From: B1 sp034439755
Lineage (GTDB): Bacteria; Bacteroidota; Bacteroidia; UKL13-3
NCBI GenBank assembly: GCA_034439755.1
Contig: JAWXAZ010000101.1
Location: forward strand, 12,112-76,111
Direction of reading: 5' to 3'
Length of the DNA stretch: 64,000 nucleotides
Shown one piece after another: positions 9,164-17,609 of this stretch. The notes under the pieces are model-generated. The model was not told the origin of the DNA. It made no database searches and was given only the letters and a program-made list of their open reading frames with translations. A program made the position numbers and the translations under genes. How positions within the stretch are numbered: the stretch's first letter is position 1; every line of letters starts with the position of its first letter.

Positions 9164-10528
9164 ATGAACTGGTCTACATTAATACAAGCTTATCGCTATG
9201 GTGATAAGGAAGCAAGAACACTTTCGGAGGCGCATAACCGCAGTATATTTGAGCAAGATTATGATCGCATCATTTTCTCTACGCCTTTTAGGCGCTTGCA
9301 AGATAAAACGCAGGTTATTCCATTGCCCGAACACGATTTTGTGCACAACCGGTTAACGCATAGCATTGAGGTGAGCAGCGTGGGCAGAACTTTAGGCAAA
9401 ATGGTGGGCGCAAGGTTAATAGAAAAGTACAGCGAGTTGCGCGATATGCAGTTAACGCACCACGATTTTGGTGCCATTGTGGCCGCTGCAAGTTTAGCAC
9501 ATGATATTGGCAATCCGCCTTTTGGACATAGCGGCGAATCTGCCATTGCAGAATATTTCTTAAATGGCGCCGGACAAAAATATGAGTTGGGTTTAAGCCC
9601 AAAAGAGTGGACAGATTTAATTAGATTTGAAGGCAATGCCAACGGATTTAGAATATTGACCAATGCCGCCAATGGCTTGCGCGGCGGCATTAGGTTAAGT
9701 TACCCAACTTTGGCAGCCTTTACCAAATATCCCAAAGAAAGTTTGCCTATTTTACCCAAGGGCAGGGCAAGCGAAAAAAAGTTTGGCTGCTTTCAGAGCG
9801 AGAAATCTTTGTTTGATGAATTGGCTACAAGACTCAATTTGATTGGTGTTGGCGCGGGAGAGCAGAAATATTATAGGCGGCATCCATTGGCGTTTTTGGT
9901 GGAGGCGGCAGATGACATTTGTTACCATATTATTGATTTTGAAGATGGCTTGCGTTTGCGTTGGATTGATTTTGCGTTAGCAGAAAAATTGCTTTTGCCT
10001 ATAGCGGGCGATAATTTTTATGAGGCAAGTTATGCCCAACTTCTGCATTTTGATGAGAAGGTTTCTTATTTGCGTGCGGTTGCTATTAATAGCTTAATTA
10101 AAGAAATGGCAGAGCTGTTTTTGCTGCACGAAGAAAGCATGTTAAAAGGCGAGTTTGATACCTCATTGATTCAGTTGAGCAAGCATAAAAATGAAATAGA
10201 TTTAATAAAGGAAGTTTCTATGCAAAAGGTTTATAAGGCCAGACAGGTAATAGAAATTGAGGCAGCAGGGTTTGAGGTCATTGGCGGTTTATTGGATTTA
10301 TTTTTAAACGCCCTCAACCAAATTTGCAATCCGGTTAAGGATAAACCAAGTTATAAAGACAAGAAGATTGCCGAGTTGTTGCCAGCACATTTGCAGCAAC
10401 CTAAGCAGGAGATAAAGGAAAGTATGTACCTGCAATTAATATCGGTTTGTGAGTTTGTGGCCGGATTAACAGACAGGCATGCCATTAGTCTTTATAGGAA
10501 AATGAAGGGAATAGAGTTGCCGGGTTAA
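9164..10528 (+). CDS. dgt: Deoxyguanosinetriphosphate triphosphohydrolase (HD family)
   Basis: 454 residues from ATG 9164; the TTG at 9161 just before it is less likely. The HD-domain motifs are present: HNRLTHSIEVSSVGR, SLAHDIGNPPFGHSGESA (the HD pair), FEGNANGFRIL, and YCYHIIDFEDG-like AADDICYHIIDFEDG. Dgt hydrolyses dGTP (or other dNTPs) to the nucleoside and triphosphate and so controls dNTP pools. Length and motifs suit the type-2-like dNTPases common in Bacteroidota. It is separated from clpP by 116 bases that contain the clpP promoter. Confidence 0.92.
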   Translation: MNWSTLIQAYRYGDKEARTLSEAHNRSIFEQDYDRIIFSTPFRRLQDKTQVIPLPEHDFVHNRLTHSIEVSSVGRTLGKMVGARLIEKYSELRDMQLTHHDFGAIVAAASLAHDIGNPPFGHSGESAIAEYFLNGAGQKYELGLSPKEWTDLIRFEGNANGFRILTNAANGLRGGIRLSYPTLAAFTKYPKESLPILPKGRASEKKFGCFQSEKSLFDELATRLNLIGVGAGEQKYYRRHPLAFLVEAADDICYHIIDFEDGLRLRWIDFALAEKLLLPIAGDNFYEASYAQLLHFDEKVSYLRAVAINSLIKEMAELFLLHEESMLKGEFDTSLIQLSKHKNEIDLIKEVSMQKVYKARQVIEIEAAGFEVIGGLLDLFLNALNQICNPVKDKPSYKDKKIAELLPAHLQQPKQEIKESMYLQLISVCEFVAGLTDRHAISLYRKMKGIELPG

Positions 10529-10599
10529 GGCCGAGGTGCTATTCTGTCAGGTTGTTCCATTGGCATAGCAATTGCTTTGGTTGAGACCGAAAATAAGGA

Positions 10600-10629
10600 T
10601 TTGCCTTTTTAAAAATTAATTTATATTTG
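10600..10629 (+). promoter_or_regulatory. Bacteroidota-type promoter of clpP
   Basis: A TTTG at 10600-10603 (-33 element) and a perfect TAnnTTTG box, TATATTTG, at 10622-10629 are 18 bases apart, as expected for the primary sigma factor of Bacteroidota. The ATG of clpP is 15 bases further on. This is a consensus match only. Confidence 0.6.
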
Positions 10630-10644
10630 ACCAAAACACACACG

Positions 10645-11334
10645 ATGAATTTAGGAAATGAATTCCGCAAATATGCGGTAAAACACAAAGGAATAAGCAG
10701 CATTAATGTTGATGCATACATAGAAAGTTCTATGGAAGGTATGACCCGTACGGTTATTGAAGAAAGACCAATGAACTTTAGGGAAATTGACGTTTTTTCT
10801 AGGTTAATGGCCGATCGCATTTTGTTTTTGGGTATGCCCATTGATGATTATGTTGCCAATATTGTTCAGGCGCAATTGTTATTTTTGGATTCGATGGATG
10901 CACGCCGCGATATTCAAATGTATATTAACTCGCCAGGCGGTTCTGTATATGCTGGTTTAGGTATTTATGATACCATGCAGTGGGTAAATCCCAATGTGGC
11001 TACCATTTGTACAGGTTTAGCTGCCTCCATGTCTGCAGTGTTGTTATGTGCTGGCGAAAAGGGTAAGCGCAGTGCATTGCCACATGCACGTGTTATGATT
11101 CATCAGCCTTTGGGTGGCGCGCAAGGTCAGGCTTCCGATATTGAAATTACGGCCCGTGAGATTCAAAAGTTGAAGAAAGAATTATACGATATTATTGCAG
11201 ACCATACCGGGCAGCCATTTGATAAAGTGCAAGCAGATAGCGACCGCGATTATTGGATGATAGCGGCTGAGGCTAAGGAGTATGGCATGATTGACGATGT
11301 TTTAATGAAACATAAAAAGGAAGAAACCAAATAG
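10645..11334 (+). CDS. clpP: ATP-dependent Clp protease proteolytic subunit
   Basis: 229 residues from ATG 10645; a TTG at 10627 overlaps the -7 box and is rejected. The catalytic triad is visible: Ser128 in GLAASMSAVLL, His153 in RVMIHQPLGG, and Asp in the DSDRDYWM stretch. The INSPGGSVYAGLGIYD loop and FLDSMDARRDIQMYIN are typical. It forms the barrel protease that works with ClpX, encoded next after 75 bases. A long N-terminal stretch before the mature core is usual in this phylum. Confidence 0.96.
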   Translation: MNLGNEFRKYAVKHKGISSINVDAYIESSMEGMTRTVIEERPMNFREIDVFSRLMADRILFLGMPIDDYVANIVQAQLLFLDSMDARRDIQMYINSPGGSVYAGLGIYDTMQWVNPNVATICTGLAASMSAVLLCAGEKGKRSALPHARVMIHQPLGGAQGQASDIEITAREIQKLKKELYDIIADHTGQPFDKVQADSDRDYWMIAAEAKEYGMIDDVLMKHKKEETK

Positions 11335-11360
11335 GTTAATTTTTGTTTCCATATATTTGC

Positions 11361-11396
11361 GGGCTGCTCTTAAAAAAGGGCAGCCCTATTTTTTAA
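11361..11396 (+). terminator. Stem-loop with T-run between clpP and clpX
   Basis: GGGCTGC (11361-11367) pairs with GCAGCCC (11380-11386), and an A/T-rich run with six T follows. It can end the clpP transcript. A TAnnTTTG box (TATATTTG, 11352-11359) sits just upstream, so a clpX transcript starting from it would carry all or part of this hairpin in its leader. Confidence 0.6.
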
Positions 11397-11409
11397 ATTA
11401 GTGTTATAG

Positions 11410-12642
11410 ATGGCAAAGAAGAAAGAAGATGTTTGTTCCTTTTGTGGAAGGGGTAGAAGCGAAGCAAGTTACCTCATATCGGGCATTGATGCCCTTATTT
11501 GTGAAAATTGTATTGGTCAGGCTTTTAGGATTGTAAATGAAGACAAAGAATCGGTAGAAGCAAAGGAGGCCAACAAGGCCATTAAATTGCTTAAACCAAT
11601 TGAAATAAAAGGATTTTTAGATCAGTATGTTATTGGACAAGACGATGCCAAAAAGGTTTTGAGTGTGGCGGTTTATAACCACTTTAAACGCGTGTTGTCT
11701 AAGAAAACAAATGATGTTGAGTTAGAGAAATCGAATATTTTGTTGGTGGGCGAAACGGGTACTGGTAAAACGCTTTTAGCCAAAACCCTTGCACGTATGT
11801 TGCAGGTGCCATTTTGCATTGCAGATGCCACGGTGCTTACCGAGGCAGGTTATGTAGGCGAGGATGTAGAAAGTGTGTTAACACGCTTGTTGCAAGCTGC
11901 AAATTACGATGTGGCTTCTGCCGAGCGCGGCATTATTTATATTGATGAGATTGATAAGATTTCGCGTAAGAGTGATAACCCTTCTATTACCCGCGATGTA
12001 AGTGGTGAAGGTGTTCAACAAGCTTTGCTAAAGATTTTGGAAGGCACGGTCTCTAATGTGCCGCCTCAAGGAGGTAGAAAACATCCCGATCAAAAGATGA
12101 TACAAATTAATACGGAGAACATTCTTTTTATCTGCGGAGGAGCATTTGATGGCATCGAGAAAATGATTTCGCGTCGTTTGCAAACACAAGCCATTGGCTT
12201 TAAAACAACCGAATTGCCAACGGCAAATGGCGACGGCAGTTTGTTAAAATTTGTGTCGGCTGCCGATTTGCGCAGCTATGGATTAATTCCAGAAATCATT
12301 GGCCGCATGCCTGTAATTTGTCACCTAGAGCCATTAGATAAGGTAATTTTAAAACGCATTCTTACTGAACCAAAAAATGCTTTAATTAAGCAATACATTC
12401 ACATGTTTTCGTTAGAAGATATTGAGTTAATTATTGACGATGCAGTGATTGATATGATTGTGGATACGGCCTTTGAATTGAAGCTGGGCGCACGTGGTTT
12501 AAGAAGCATTTGTGAAGCCTTAATGATGGACCACATGTACGATGCGCCAAGTGCTAAAAACATAAAGAAAATTCACCTCACCGCCCAGGATGCAAAAGAG
12601 AAAATGGAGCAGGTGAGGTTAAAGAATTTTCAAGCAGCTTAA
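11410..12642 (+). CDS. clpX: ATP-dependent Clp protease ATP-binding subunit ClpX
   Basis: 410 residues, full length. The N-terminal zinc-binding domain has CSFCGRGRSEA and CENCI (C8, C11 and the later pair). The AAA+ module follows, with Walker A GETGTGKT near 116, Walker B IIYIDEIDK near 178, the GYVGEDVES pore-1 motif, SGEGVQQALLKILEG and the sensor-2 region GARGLRSI. It unfolds substrates for ClpP. The stop codon runs straight into a 56-bp tandem repeat whose monomer ends in the same GCAGCTTA sequence as the clpX 3' end. Confidence 0.97.
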   Translation: MAKKKEDVCSFCGRGRSEASYLISGIDALICENCIGQAFRIVNEDKESVEAKEANKAIKLLKPIEIKGFLDQYVIGQDDAKKVLSVAVYNHFKRVLSKKTNDVELEKSNILLVGETGTGKTLLAKTLARMLQVPFCIADATVLTEAGYVGEDVESVLTRLLQAANYDVASAERGIIYIDEIDKISRKSDNPSITRDVSGEGVQQALLKILEGTVSNVPPQGGRKHPDQKMIQINTENILFICGGAFDGIEKMISRRLQTQAIGFKTTELPTANGDGSLLKFVSAADLRSYGLIPEIIGRMPVICHLEPLDKVILKRILTEPKNALIKQYIHMFSLEDIELIIDDAVIDMIVDTAFELKLGARGLRSICEALMMDHMYDAPSAKNIKKIHLTAQDAKEKMEQVRLKNFQAA

Positions 12643-12825
12643 GGTTTCTCTTGCAGCTTATGTTTCTCCTATAGCTTAGTATTTTACTTGTAGCTTAAGG
12701 TTTCTCTTGCAGCTTATGTTTCTCCTATAGCTTAGTATTTTACTTATAGCTTAAGGTTTCTCTTGCAGCTTATGTTTCTCCTATAGCTTAGTATTTTAAT
12801 AATAGCTTAAGGTTTCTCTTGCAGC
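12641..12825. repeat. 56-bp tandem repeat, three copies plus a partial fourth
   Basis: Copies lie at 12641-12696, 12697-12752 and 12753-12808, with a 17-base start of a fourth to 12825. Each 56-mer is built from three diverged 18-19-base sub-units that all end in AGCTT, so the structure is hierarchical. Differences between copies are few (one base between copies 1 and 2; three more in copy 3). The array fills the whole gap between clpX and a convergent gene. Its first base pair lies in the clpX stop codon, and its last partial copy encodes the LQEKP-stop end of the minus-strand frame. Confidence 0.9.
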
Positions 12826-13232
12826 AAATAGAGTAGGGCTTCCTTTTCAATGTCGTTAACCCTCACAAAAACTTCTGAATTGCGAATGCCAAACAGGTTT
12901 TCCTTTGCCCATTTTATGTCTTTTTCTGGCTTGCCATACACCTTGTTTAAGGCCTCTTCAAACGCCATCATAACATCAACTTGCGTGTTGTGTGTTGGCA
13001 ATAAAGCAGACATAACAAGGTCATTGGGGTTGGCTTCATACAAATCTGCAAACCGAATTTCGCCCTGTAGGCCTGTCATACTTTCGTACAAATAATTCCT
13101 AAGCGCATCGGCTTTTTGGTTCAGCCCGATAAATTTTTCTCTTTTTATTTTAGCGGTTTCGTTGCTGTCTGAACCAATTTGTTGGATGCAGTAATTTTTG
13201 AATTCTTGGTTGGTCTTTGGTTTTAAAACTAT
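12807..13232 (-). pseudogene. C-terminal part of a membrane protein, displaced by a likely frameshift
   Basis: This frame is open for 141 codons but has no ATG in the first 50 codons; the only early start is TTG at 13091. It overlaps the 3' end of the upstream gene and encodes KREKFIGLNQKADALRNYL, then a soluble domain rich in PTHNTQVDV and ending LYLLQEKP. Joined to the upstream gene across the TTTTAAAA tract near 13224-13231 it would give one protein of about 335 residues (four membrane segments, then a soluble domain). That layout fits multi-domain relatives known in the phylum. Either a one-base insertion broke the gene, the assembly has a homopolymer error, or a +1 shift is programmed. 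Confidence 0.5.
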
Positions 13233-13812
13233 TCACCAAATACATGGGAGAAAAAACCAGCACGGCCCCAAAAAGACTCATGTTTCCAAGGATATTCGCA
13301 TAGGGCCAATGCATCATTTTAAAGAGAACACTCAAAGAAAAGGCAATGGCCAATATGGTGCCAACACCTAACAGCATGCGTTGCGAGTTGCTAGGACTTT
13401 CTTTCATTTTGATAAAAAATAAGAGGGGAATAAAAATTAACGCCAGCAAAATAATGCCAAGTAAAATGCAAATAGATGCACCTGGCCAATGCATAAATTT
13501 AAATAAATTGCCTAATAGTAAAATGCCCGCACCGGCTATTCCGCTCAATAACATGAACTTTTTCATTTGATAATAATGTTTAAAGGTGATTAATAAATTT
13601 GCTTCTACCTCAATCTCACGGAGGTATTTTTGGTAGAATTTTTTGATGTAGAAACGGTAACACAATTCAAAATCTTCTAAGGGCTCAGAACTATTCTCAA
13701 TGAGGCAGCAAACATGGTCTAGAATATTGTTGCGCAGGTCCTCATCGGTAATGCCCTGCTTGGCAATATCTGCTAGCATAAAATCTACTTGCGCGTTAGA
13801 AATAGCATACAT
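13150..13812 (-). CDS. GldL-like four-helix membrane protein, probably truncated by frameshift
   Basis: 220 residues as read. The N-terminal soluble part (1-80) has DEDLRNNILDHVCCLIE. Four hydrophobic segments then occur in two pairs, each with a KFMHWPGA or KMMHWPYA turn, a motif shared with GldL and related small membrane proteins. The last 25 residues (after NSFKTK) are polar and probably out of frame; see the following fragment at 12807-13232. It starts 1 base after the PadR gene stop, so it is in that regulator's operon and a likely target. Function is unknown. Confidence 0.7.
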   Translation of the reverse strand: MYAISNAQVDFMLADIAKQGITDEDLRNNILDHVCCLIENSSEPLEDFELCYRFYIKKFYQKYLREIEVEANLLITFKHYYQMKKFMLLSGIAGAGILLLGNLFKFMHWPGASICILLGIILLALIFIPLLFFIKMKESPSNSQRMLLGVGTILAIAFSLSVLFKMMHWPYANILGNMSLFGAVLVFSPMYLVNSFKTKDQPRIQKLLHPTNWFRQQRNR

Positions 13813-13813
13813 T

Positions 13814-14164
13814 TTACTGCACGTTTAAAGTTTTTAAATCTATGTTTAACAATACGCGCATTGTTTCCATAAATTCTGCAAACTCATTTACTTTTTCTGC
13901 TGCCTTGGCCTTACCCGTTTTACTAACCGAATAATATTTTCTTACCCGTTTTCCAATATATTCGGTTTCGGTAGATAATAGCCCTTCACTTTCCATGGCG
14001 TGCAAGGTTGGGTACAATGCACCTTCTGTTAATTGAATGCGGCTTTTGGTAAGGTCTTTTACCTTTTGCGTAATTTCATATCCGTACATCTTTTGCTCAT
14101 CGCACAAAAGTTTTAGGATAATGGTTCTTAAGGTTCCTTTGATCAATTCTGATGAATAAAGCAT
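13814..14164 (-). CDS. PadR-family transcriptional regulator
   Basis: 116 residues. The winged helix-turn-helix is clear: LILKLLCDEQKMYGYEITQKV, TEGALYPTLHAMESEGLL, then the wing with GKRVRKYYSVSKTGK. A short C-terminal helix serves dimerisation. PadR proteins typically repress the membrane protein gene in the same operon, and here a GldL-like membrane gene follows directly. A 21-bp palindrome lies about 62 bases upstream of the start codon. Confidence 0.92.
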   Translation of the reverse strand: MLYSSELIKGTLRTIILKLLCDEQKMYGYEITQKVKDLTKSRIQLTEGALYPTLHAMESEGLLSTETEYIGKRVRKYYSVSKTGKAKAAEKVNEFAEFMETMRVLLNIDLKTLNVQ

Positions 14165-14207
14165 GCTGTCTTTTTTTGTGTTTCCGTATACAAATATACC
14201 TAAAACT

Positions 14208-14246
14208 CTTATGTATCAAAATCTATTACATAAGAATCTTATGTAA
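14208..14246. promoter_or_regulatory. Palindromic operator-like sites upstream of padR
   Basis: TTACATAAG (14226-14234) and CTTATGTAA (14238-14246) form a perfect inverted repeat with a 3-base centre. A third half-site, CTTATGTA, lies at 14208-14215 and pairs with the TACATAAG arm at 11-base spacing. Spacing and A/T-rich TATGTA arms resemble known PadR boxes, and the site lies in the only gap that could hold the padR promoter. Autoregulation is an inference. Confidence 0.6.
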
Positions 14247-14297
14247 TAATTGTAAAATGCTTTAAATCAGCAATATAAAATTATTTTTTGCATTAAA

Positions 14298-15335
14298 TTA
14301 GTGATTTTCTTTCCTTACTCTAAACACTTCTAGCAGAGAGAAACGCACCAAATCGCCCATGCTTTTTGCGCGTAAAAATCTTTTCGAATGGTAGTGTTTG
14401 GCAAGTTCTGTCTTAAGCGTTAATACATTTTGCGGCGGTGCAATATTCTCTTTTCGCATGGCTTCCAACAAATTAATGAGTGGCCATTTTGCCGCTTTCA
14501 TTCTGCCCAACATCATTGATCTTTCTTCTCTTTGATACTGGTAAATGGATTCTTTGTTAATGTGTTTTTGCACCAATTCTAACAGCACTTTATTTTGTTT
14601 ATAAAACTGTGGCAGGTAAATATTCTTGCGCGATTCAAAAGATTGCTGGTCAAAATCTATGGCCCTAATGCGGTAATGTGTTTCCTCAAAATCGGGCATA
14701 ATTTGCACTACAAAATTACTCGAATGCATGTCGCCCAGCAACCTAATAAAAGAGCGCTCATTAAACTTTATAAACTCTTTAGAAATTCTAATGGCATTAA
14801 AATTATCCACCGATAAATAATTTTTAATAAACTCATCGCCCGGTATGCCAGCAATATGTTCTTCTATCAATGTTTGTCCGCTTACCAAATAACTAATGCG
14901 GTTTGGCGATAATAAATGCTCCAATTCCAACCCATAAATGCGCGAAGCATCTGCATTTTTTACGTAAAAATAATCAAAATTATCATTGATTTTATTTACC
15001 ACCCTAATTCTAAATGGCAAGGTATTTCCGTATAGGCAAATATCAATTCTATCTACCGCCAAATGCTCCACCACTTTCATGTCGCCACCCACGCGCAGCA
15101 AGGCATAAATCTGCAATAAATGCAAGAAAATTTGCTCTTGTTCTACCGGACCATAAATACAAGTTTCCCAGAGGGTGTCCTTGCCTTTTCTATTATAGTG
15201 CGCAATGCTTTCCTTGTATTGTTTTAAGTCGGGATAAAAAATAGGAATATCTGTTTCGCGCCCGTATTTTTTTAAATACGCCCTTAGGGCTGAACCAATA
15301 GGGTAGCTGAATTTTTTTTTGCTGATATGTGGCAT
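14298..15335 (-). CDS. Unknown protein with a kinase-fold-like catalytic loop
   Basis: 345 residues, no signal peptide or membrane segment. The central region has LIEEHIAGIPGDEF, then LLGDMHSSNFVV and IRAIDFDQQSFE. The GDxHxxN followed by IDFD order is that of aminoglycoside phosphotransferase and choline kinase catalytic loops and Mg sites. The N-terminal half (WETCIYGPVEQEQIFLHL) is not recognised and a glycine-rich ATP loop is not obvious, so activity is uncertain. It is a single gene, divergent from the MFS transporter with 90 bases between. A conserved Bacteroidota family of unknown role is likely. Confidence 0.65.
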   Translation of the reverse strand: MPHISKKKFSYPIGSALRAYLKKYGRETDIPIFYPDLKQYKESIAHYNRKGKDTLWETCIYGPVEQEQIFLHLLQIYALLRVGGDMKVVEHLAVDRIDICLYGNTLPFRIRVVNKINDNFDYFYVKNADASRIYGLELEHLLSPNRISYLVSGQTLIEEHIAGIPGDEFIKNYLSVDNFNAIRISKEFIKFNERSFIRLLGDMHSSNFVVQIMPDFEETHYRIRAIDFDQQSFESRKNIYLPQFYKQNKVLLELVQKHINKESIYQYQREERSMMLGRMKAAKWPLINLLEAMRKENIAPPQNVLTLKTELAKHYHSKRFLRAKSMGDLVRFSLLEVFRVRKENH

Positions 15336-15425
15336 TGAGTAACAATATTACAAAAATTGGTTCAAACCTAGACCATCCCTAAACTCTTACTTGCATTTTT
15401 AAAAAGTATTCCTAATTTGCATTCG

Positions 15426-16841
15426 ATGAGTCAGGAATTAAATAATCCCAATATTACCCGCGCATGGACCATGTACGATTGGGCAAATAGTGTGTTTTCA
15501 CTTTCAATTACAGCAACCTTGTTTCCGGTATATTTCAACAGCGTGAGTAAATCGGCTTCCATTGCAGCAGGAACTTTTGATGCGGTGAACCAAATATCTT
15601 ATATCAATGTATTTGGATTTAATGTGGTGAATTCGGCCTTATATACTTTTTGTGTGTCTTTTAGTTTTTTATTGGTAGCATTTATCAACCCAATCTTATC
15701 GGGGATAGCAGATGCCAAGCAGAACAAAAAGCAGTTCATGAAATTTTTCTGTTATTTGGGTTCATTCTCCTGTATACTCTTGTATTTCTTTAATCCCAGC
15801 ACTTTTTGGTTTGGCATGTTTTGCTTTATATTGGGCTTATTTGGCTTTGGGGGAAGCATTGTTTTTTACAACGCCTTCTTGCCAGAAATAGCCTCAGAAG
15901 ATCAATTCGACAAGTTGAGTGCCCGGGGTTTTTCTTTGGGTTATGTAGGCAGCGTTATTTTATTGTTGTTGAACCTGGTTCTTATTAAAAATGTGGGACT
16001 CATTTTTCCATTGGCACAAAAGGCAAATGAATTGATGGCCGCAGATTCTAGCCTAAGTGAAGCATTGGCTATGGAGCTTGCGCAGAAATATTATTCGGGC
16101 ATTGCTATTCAATGGGCATTTGTAACAGTGGGTATTTGGTGGGCTGGATTTGCACAAATTACTTTTCGCCATTTGCCAGAAAAAACTAGGATAATAGAAG
16201 CAAAGGCAGGCGGTGTAATACGCAATGGCTTTAAAGAACTTAAGAAAGTTTGGGGCGAATTAAATTTGCCAGACAATTTGGTGGTAAAAAGATATTTGGT
16301 TGGTTATTTTTTTAGTGCCATGGGCGTGCAAACTGTGATGTATGTTGCAAGCATGTTTGGTTCAGAAGAGTTAGGCATGAAACCCGACAAGCTTATCCTG
16401 ACGGTGTTAATTATTCAGTTAATTGCCATTTTGGGGGCCTGGGGTTTTGCCCGCATATCTGCGCTGGTTGGAAATATTTACACCCTCTTATTTATGATAG
16501 TGGTATGGATTGGTATAGCCACTGCGGCCTATTTTGTAAAAACCGAAAATCAGTTTTTTGTTTTGGCCGCTGTGGTAGGAACGGTAATGGGAGGCATTCA
16601 ATCGATGAGCAGGAGTACCTTTGCCAAGCTCATTCCAGATGGCACCAAAGACACTGCATCTTATTTTAGCTTTTATGATTTTTGCGAAAAAATGGCAACC
16701 GTATTAGGTACGCTGGCCTTTGCCCTCATCAACAATTACACACAAAATATGCGATCTTCTGTGTTGGCATTGATTATATTCTTTATATTAGCAGTGTTTT
16801 TCCTAGCGAGAATCGAGAATTTTAAAGAGAAGCATCCTTAA
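15426..16841 (+). CDS. MFS transporter, UMF1/Atg22-like family
   Basis: 471 residues from ATG 15426 (a TTG nine bases earlier is less likely). About 12 hydrophobic segments are present. The N-terminal RAWTMYDWANSVFSLSI motif is the UMF1 family hallmark (YDWANS), and GGIQSMSRSTFAKLIP matches the conserved loop in the second half. UMF1 relatives include the yeast vacuolar amino-acid exporter Atg22; bacterial substrates are mostly unknown. Its stop overlaps the start of the next gene by one base, so the Fe-S protein is translationally coupled. Confidence 0.88.
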   Translation: MSQELNNPNITRAWTMYDWANSVFSLSITATLFPVYFNSVSKSASIAAGTFDAVNQISYINVFGFNVVNSALYTFCVSFSFLLVAFINPILSGIADAKQNKKQFMKFFCYLGSFSCILLYFFNPSTFWFGMFCFILGLFGFGGSIVFYNAFLPEIASEDQFDKLSARGFSLGYVGSVILLLLNLVLIKNVGLIFPLAQKANELMAADSSLSEALAMELAQKYYSGIAIQWAFVTVGIWWAGFAQITFRHLPEKTRIIEAKAGGVIRNGFKELKKVWGELNLPDNLVVKRYLVGYFFSAMGVQTVMYVASMFGSEELGMKPDKLILTVLIIQLIAILGAWGFARISALVGNIYTLLFMIVVWIGIATAAYFVKTENQFFVLAAVVGTVMGGIQSMSRSTFAKLIPDGTKDTASYFSFYDFCEKMATVLGTLAFALINNYTQNMRSSVLALIIFFILAVFFLARIENFKEKHP

Positions 16842-17560
16842 TGAAGGTAGAATTATTTATTCCTTGTTTTGTTGATCAGTTTAGTCCAGAAACGGGCTTT
16901 AACATGATAAAGGTTTTGGAAAAGGTGGGTTGTACAGTTCAATATAATCCAGAACAAACCTGCTGTGGCGAGCCAGCTTTTAATGCGGGCCATTGGGAAG
17001 ATGCGCGCGAAGTGGCAGAGAAATTGCTCAACGAAGTTTCATCCGATAAAACCCTGGTTTGCGGGGCATCTTCATGCACTTCTATGATAAGAAATTCGTA
17101 CGATTTACTGTTTCAGAACTCTAGCTATCACAACAAGTATAGGCAACTTCAAAAGAAGAATTTTGAACTCAGCGAGTTCTTAATTGATGTGCTTAAAATA
17201 GAATCCTTAGAATCGAAATTAAATGCCAAGGTGGCCTACCTAGATGCTTGTCACGCGCTCAATCATTGTAAAATAAGGGATCAGCCTAGAAAACTATTGC
17301 AGATGGTAGAAGGCTTAGAATTGGTAGAAATGGCTGGTGCCGAAGAGTGCTGTGGTTTTGGTGGAACCTTTGCGGTGAATTTCGAAGCCATTAGTGTGCA
17401 CCTGGCCGAACGCAAAGTGGAAAATATTTTGCAATCTGGTGCCCAAATAATTGTCTCCACAGATTACGCTTGCTTGATGCACCTTAACGGCTATATTAAG
17501 AAAAACAACATCCCCTTAAAAATAATGCACATAGCGGATGTGCTGGCCTCGGGATTATAA
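16841..17560 (+). CDS. CCG-domain (Fe-S)-binding protein, LutA/YkgE type
   Basis: 239 residues. Two CCG-type domains carry the cysteine motifs NPEQTCCGEPAFN (about 36-48) and AGAEECCGFGGTF (about 164-176). The family pattern CX31-38CCGX33-34CXXC is consistent with VCGASSCTSM between them. It is the LutA-like subunit of lactate or glycolate oxidation complexes. lutB and lutC are not next to it, but an LDH2-type dehydrogenase gene follows after 49 bases, so an organic-acid role is plausible. Confidence 0.85.
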   Translation: MKVELFIPCFVDQFSPETGFNMIKVLEKVGCTVQYNPEQTCCGEPAFNAGHWEDAREVAEKLLNEVSSDKTLVCGASSCTSMIRNSYDLLFQNSSYHNKYRQLQKKNFELSEFLIDVLKIESLESKLNAKVAYLDACHALNHCKIRDQPRKLLQMVEGLELVEMAGAEECCGFGGTFAVNFEAISVHLAERKVENILQSGAQIIVSTDYACLMHLNGYIKKNNIPLKIMHIADVLASGL

Positions 17561-17609
17561 ATACAACAGAGCAATCTATTTTTTACCCACTAAATATTAG
17601 CAACAAGTC

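Noticed and set aside
12641..12825. CRISPR array
   Set aside because: The 56-bp and 46-bp arrays are head-to-tail tandem repeats without spacers, and no cas genes are nearby.
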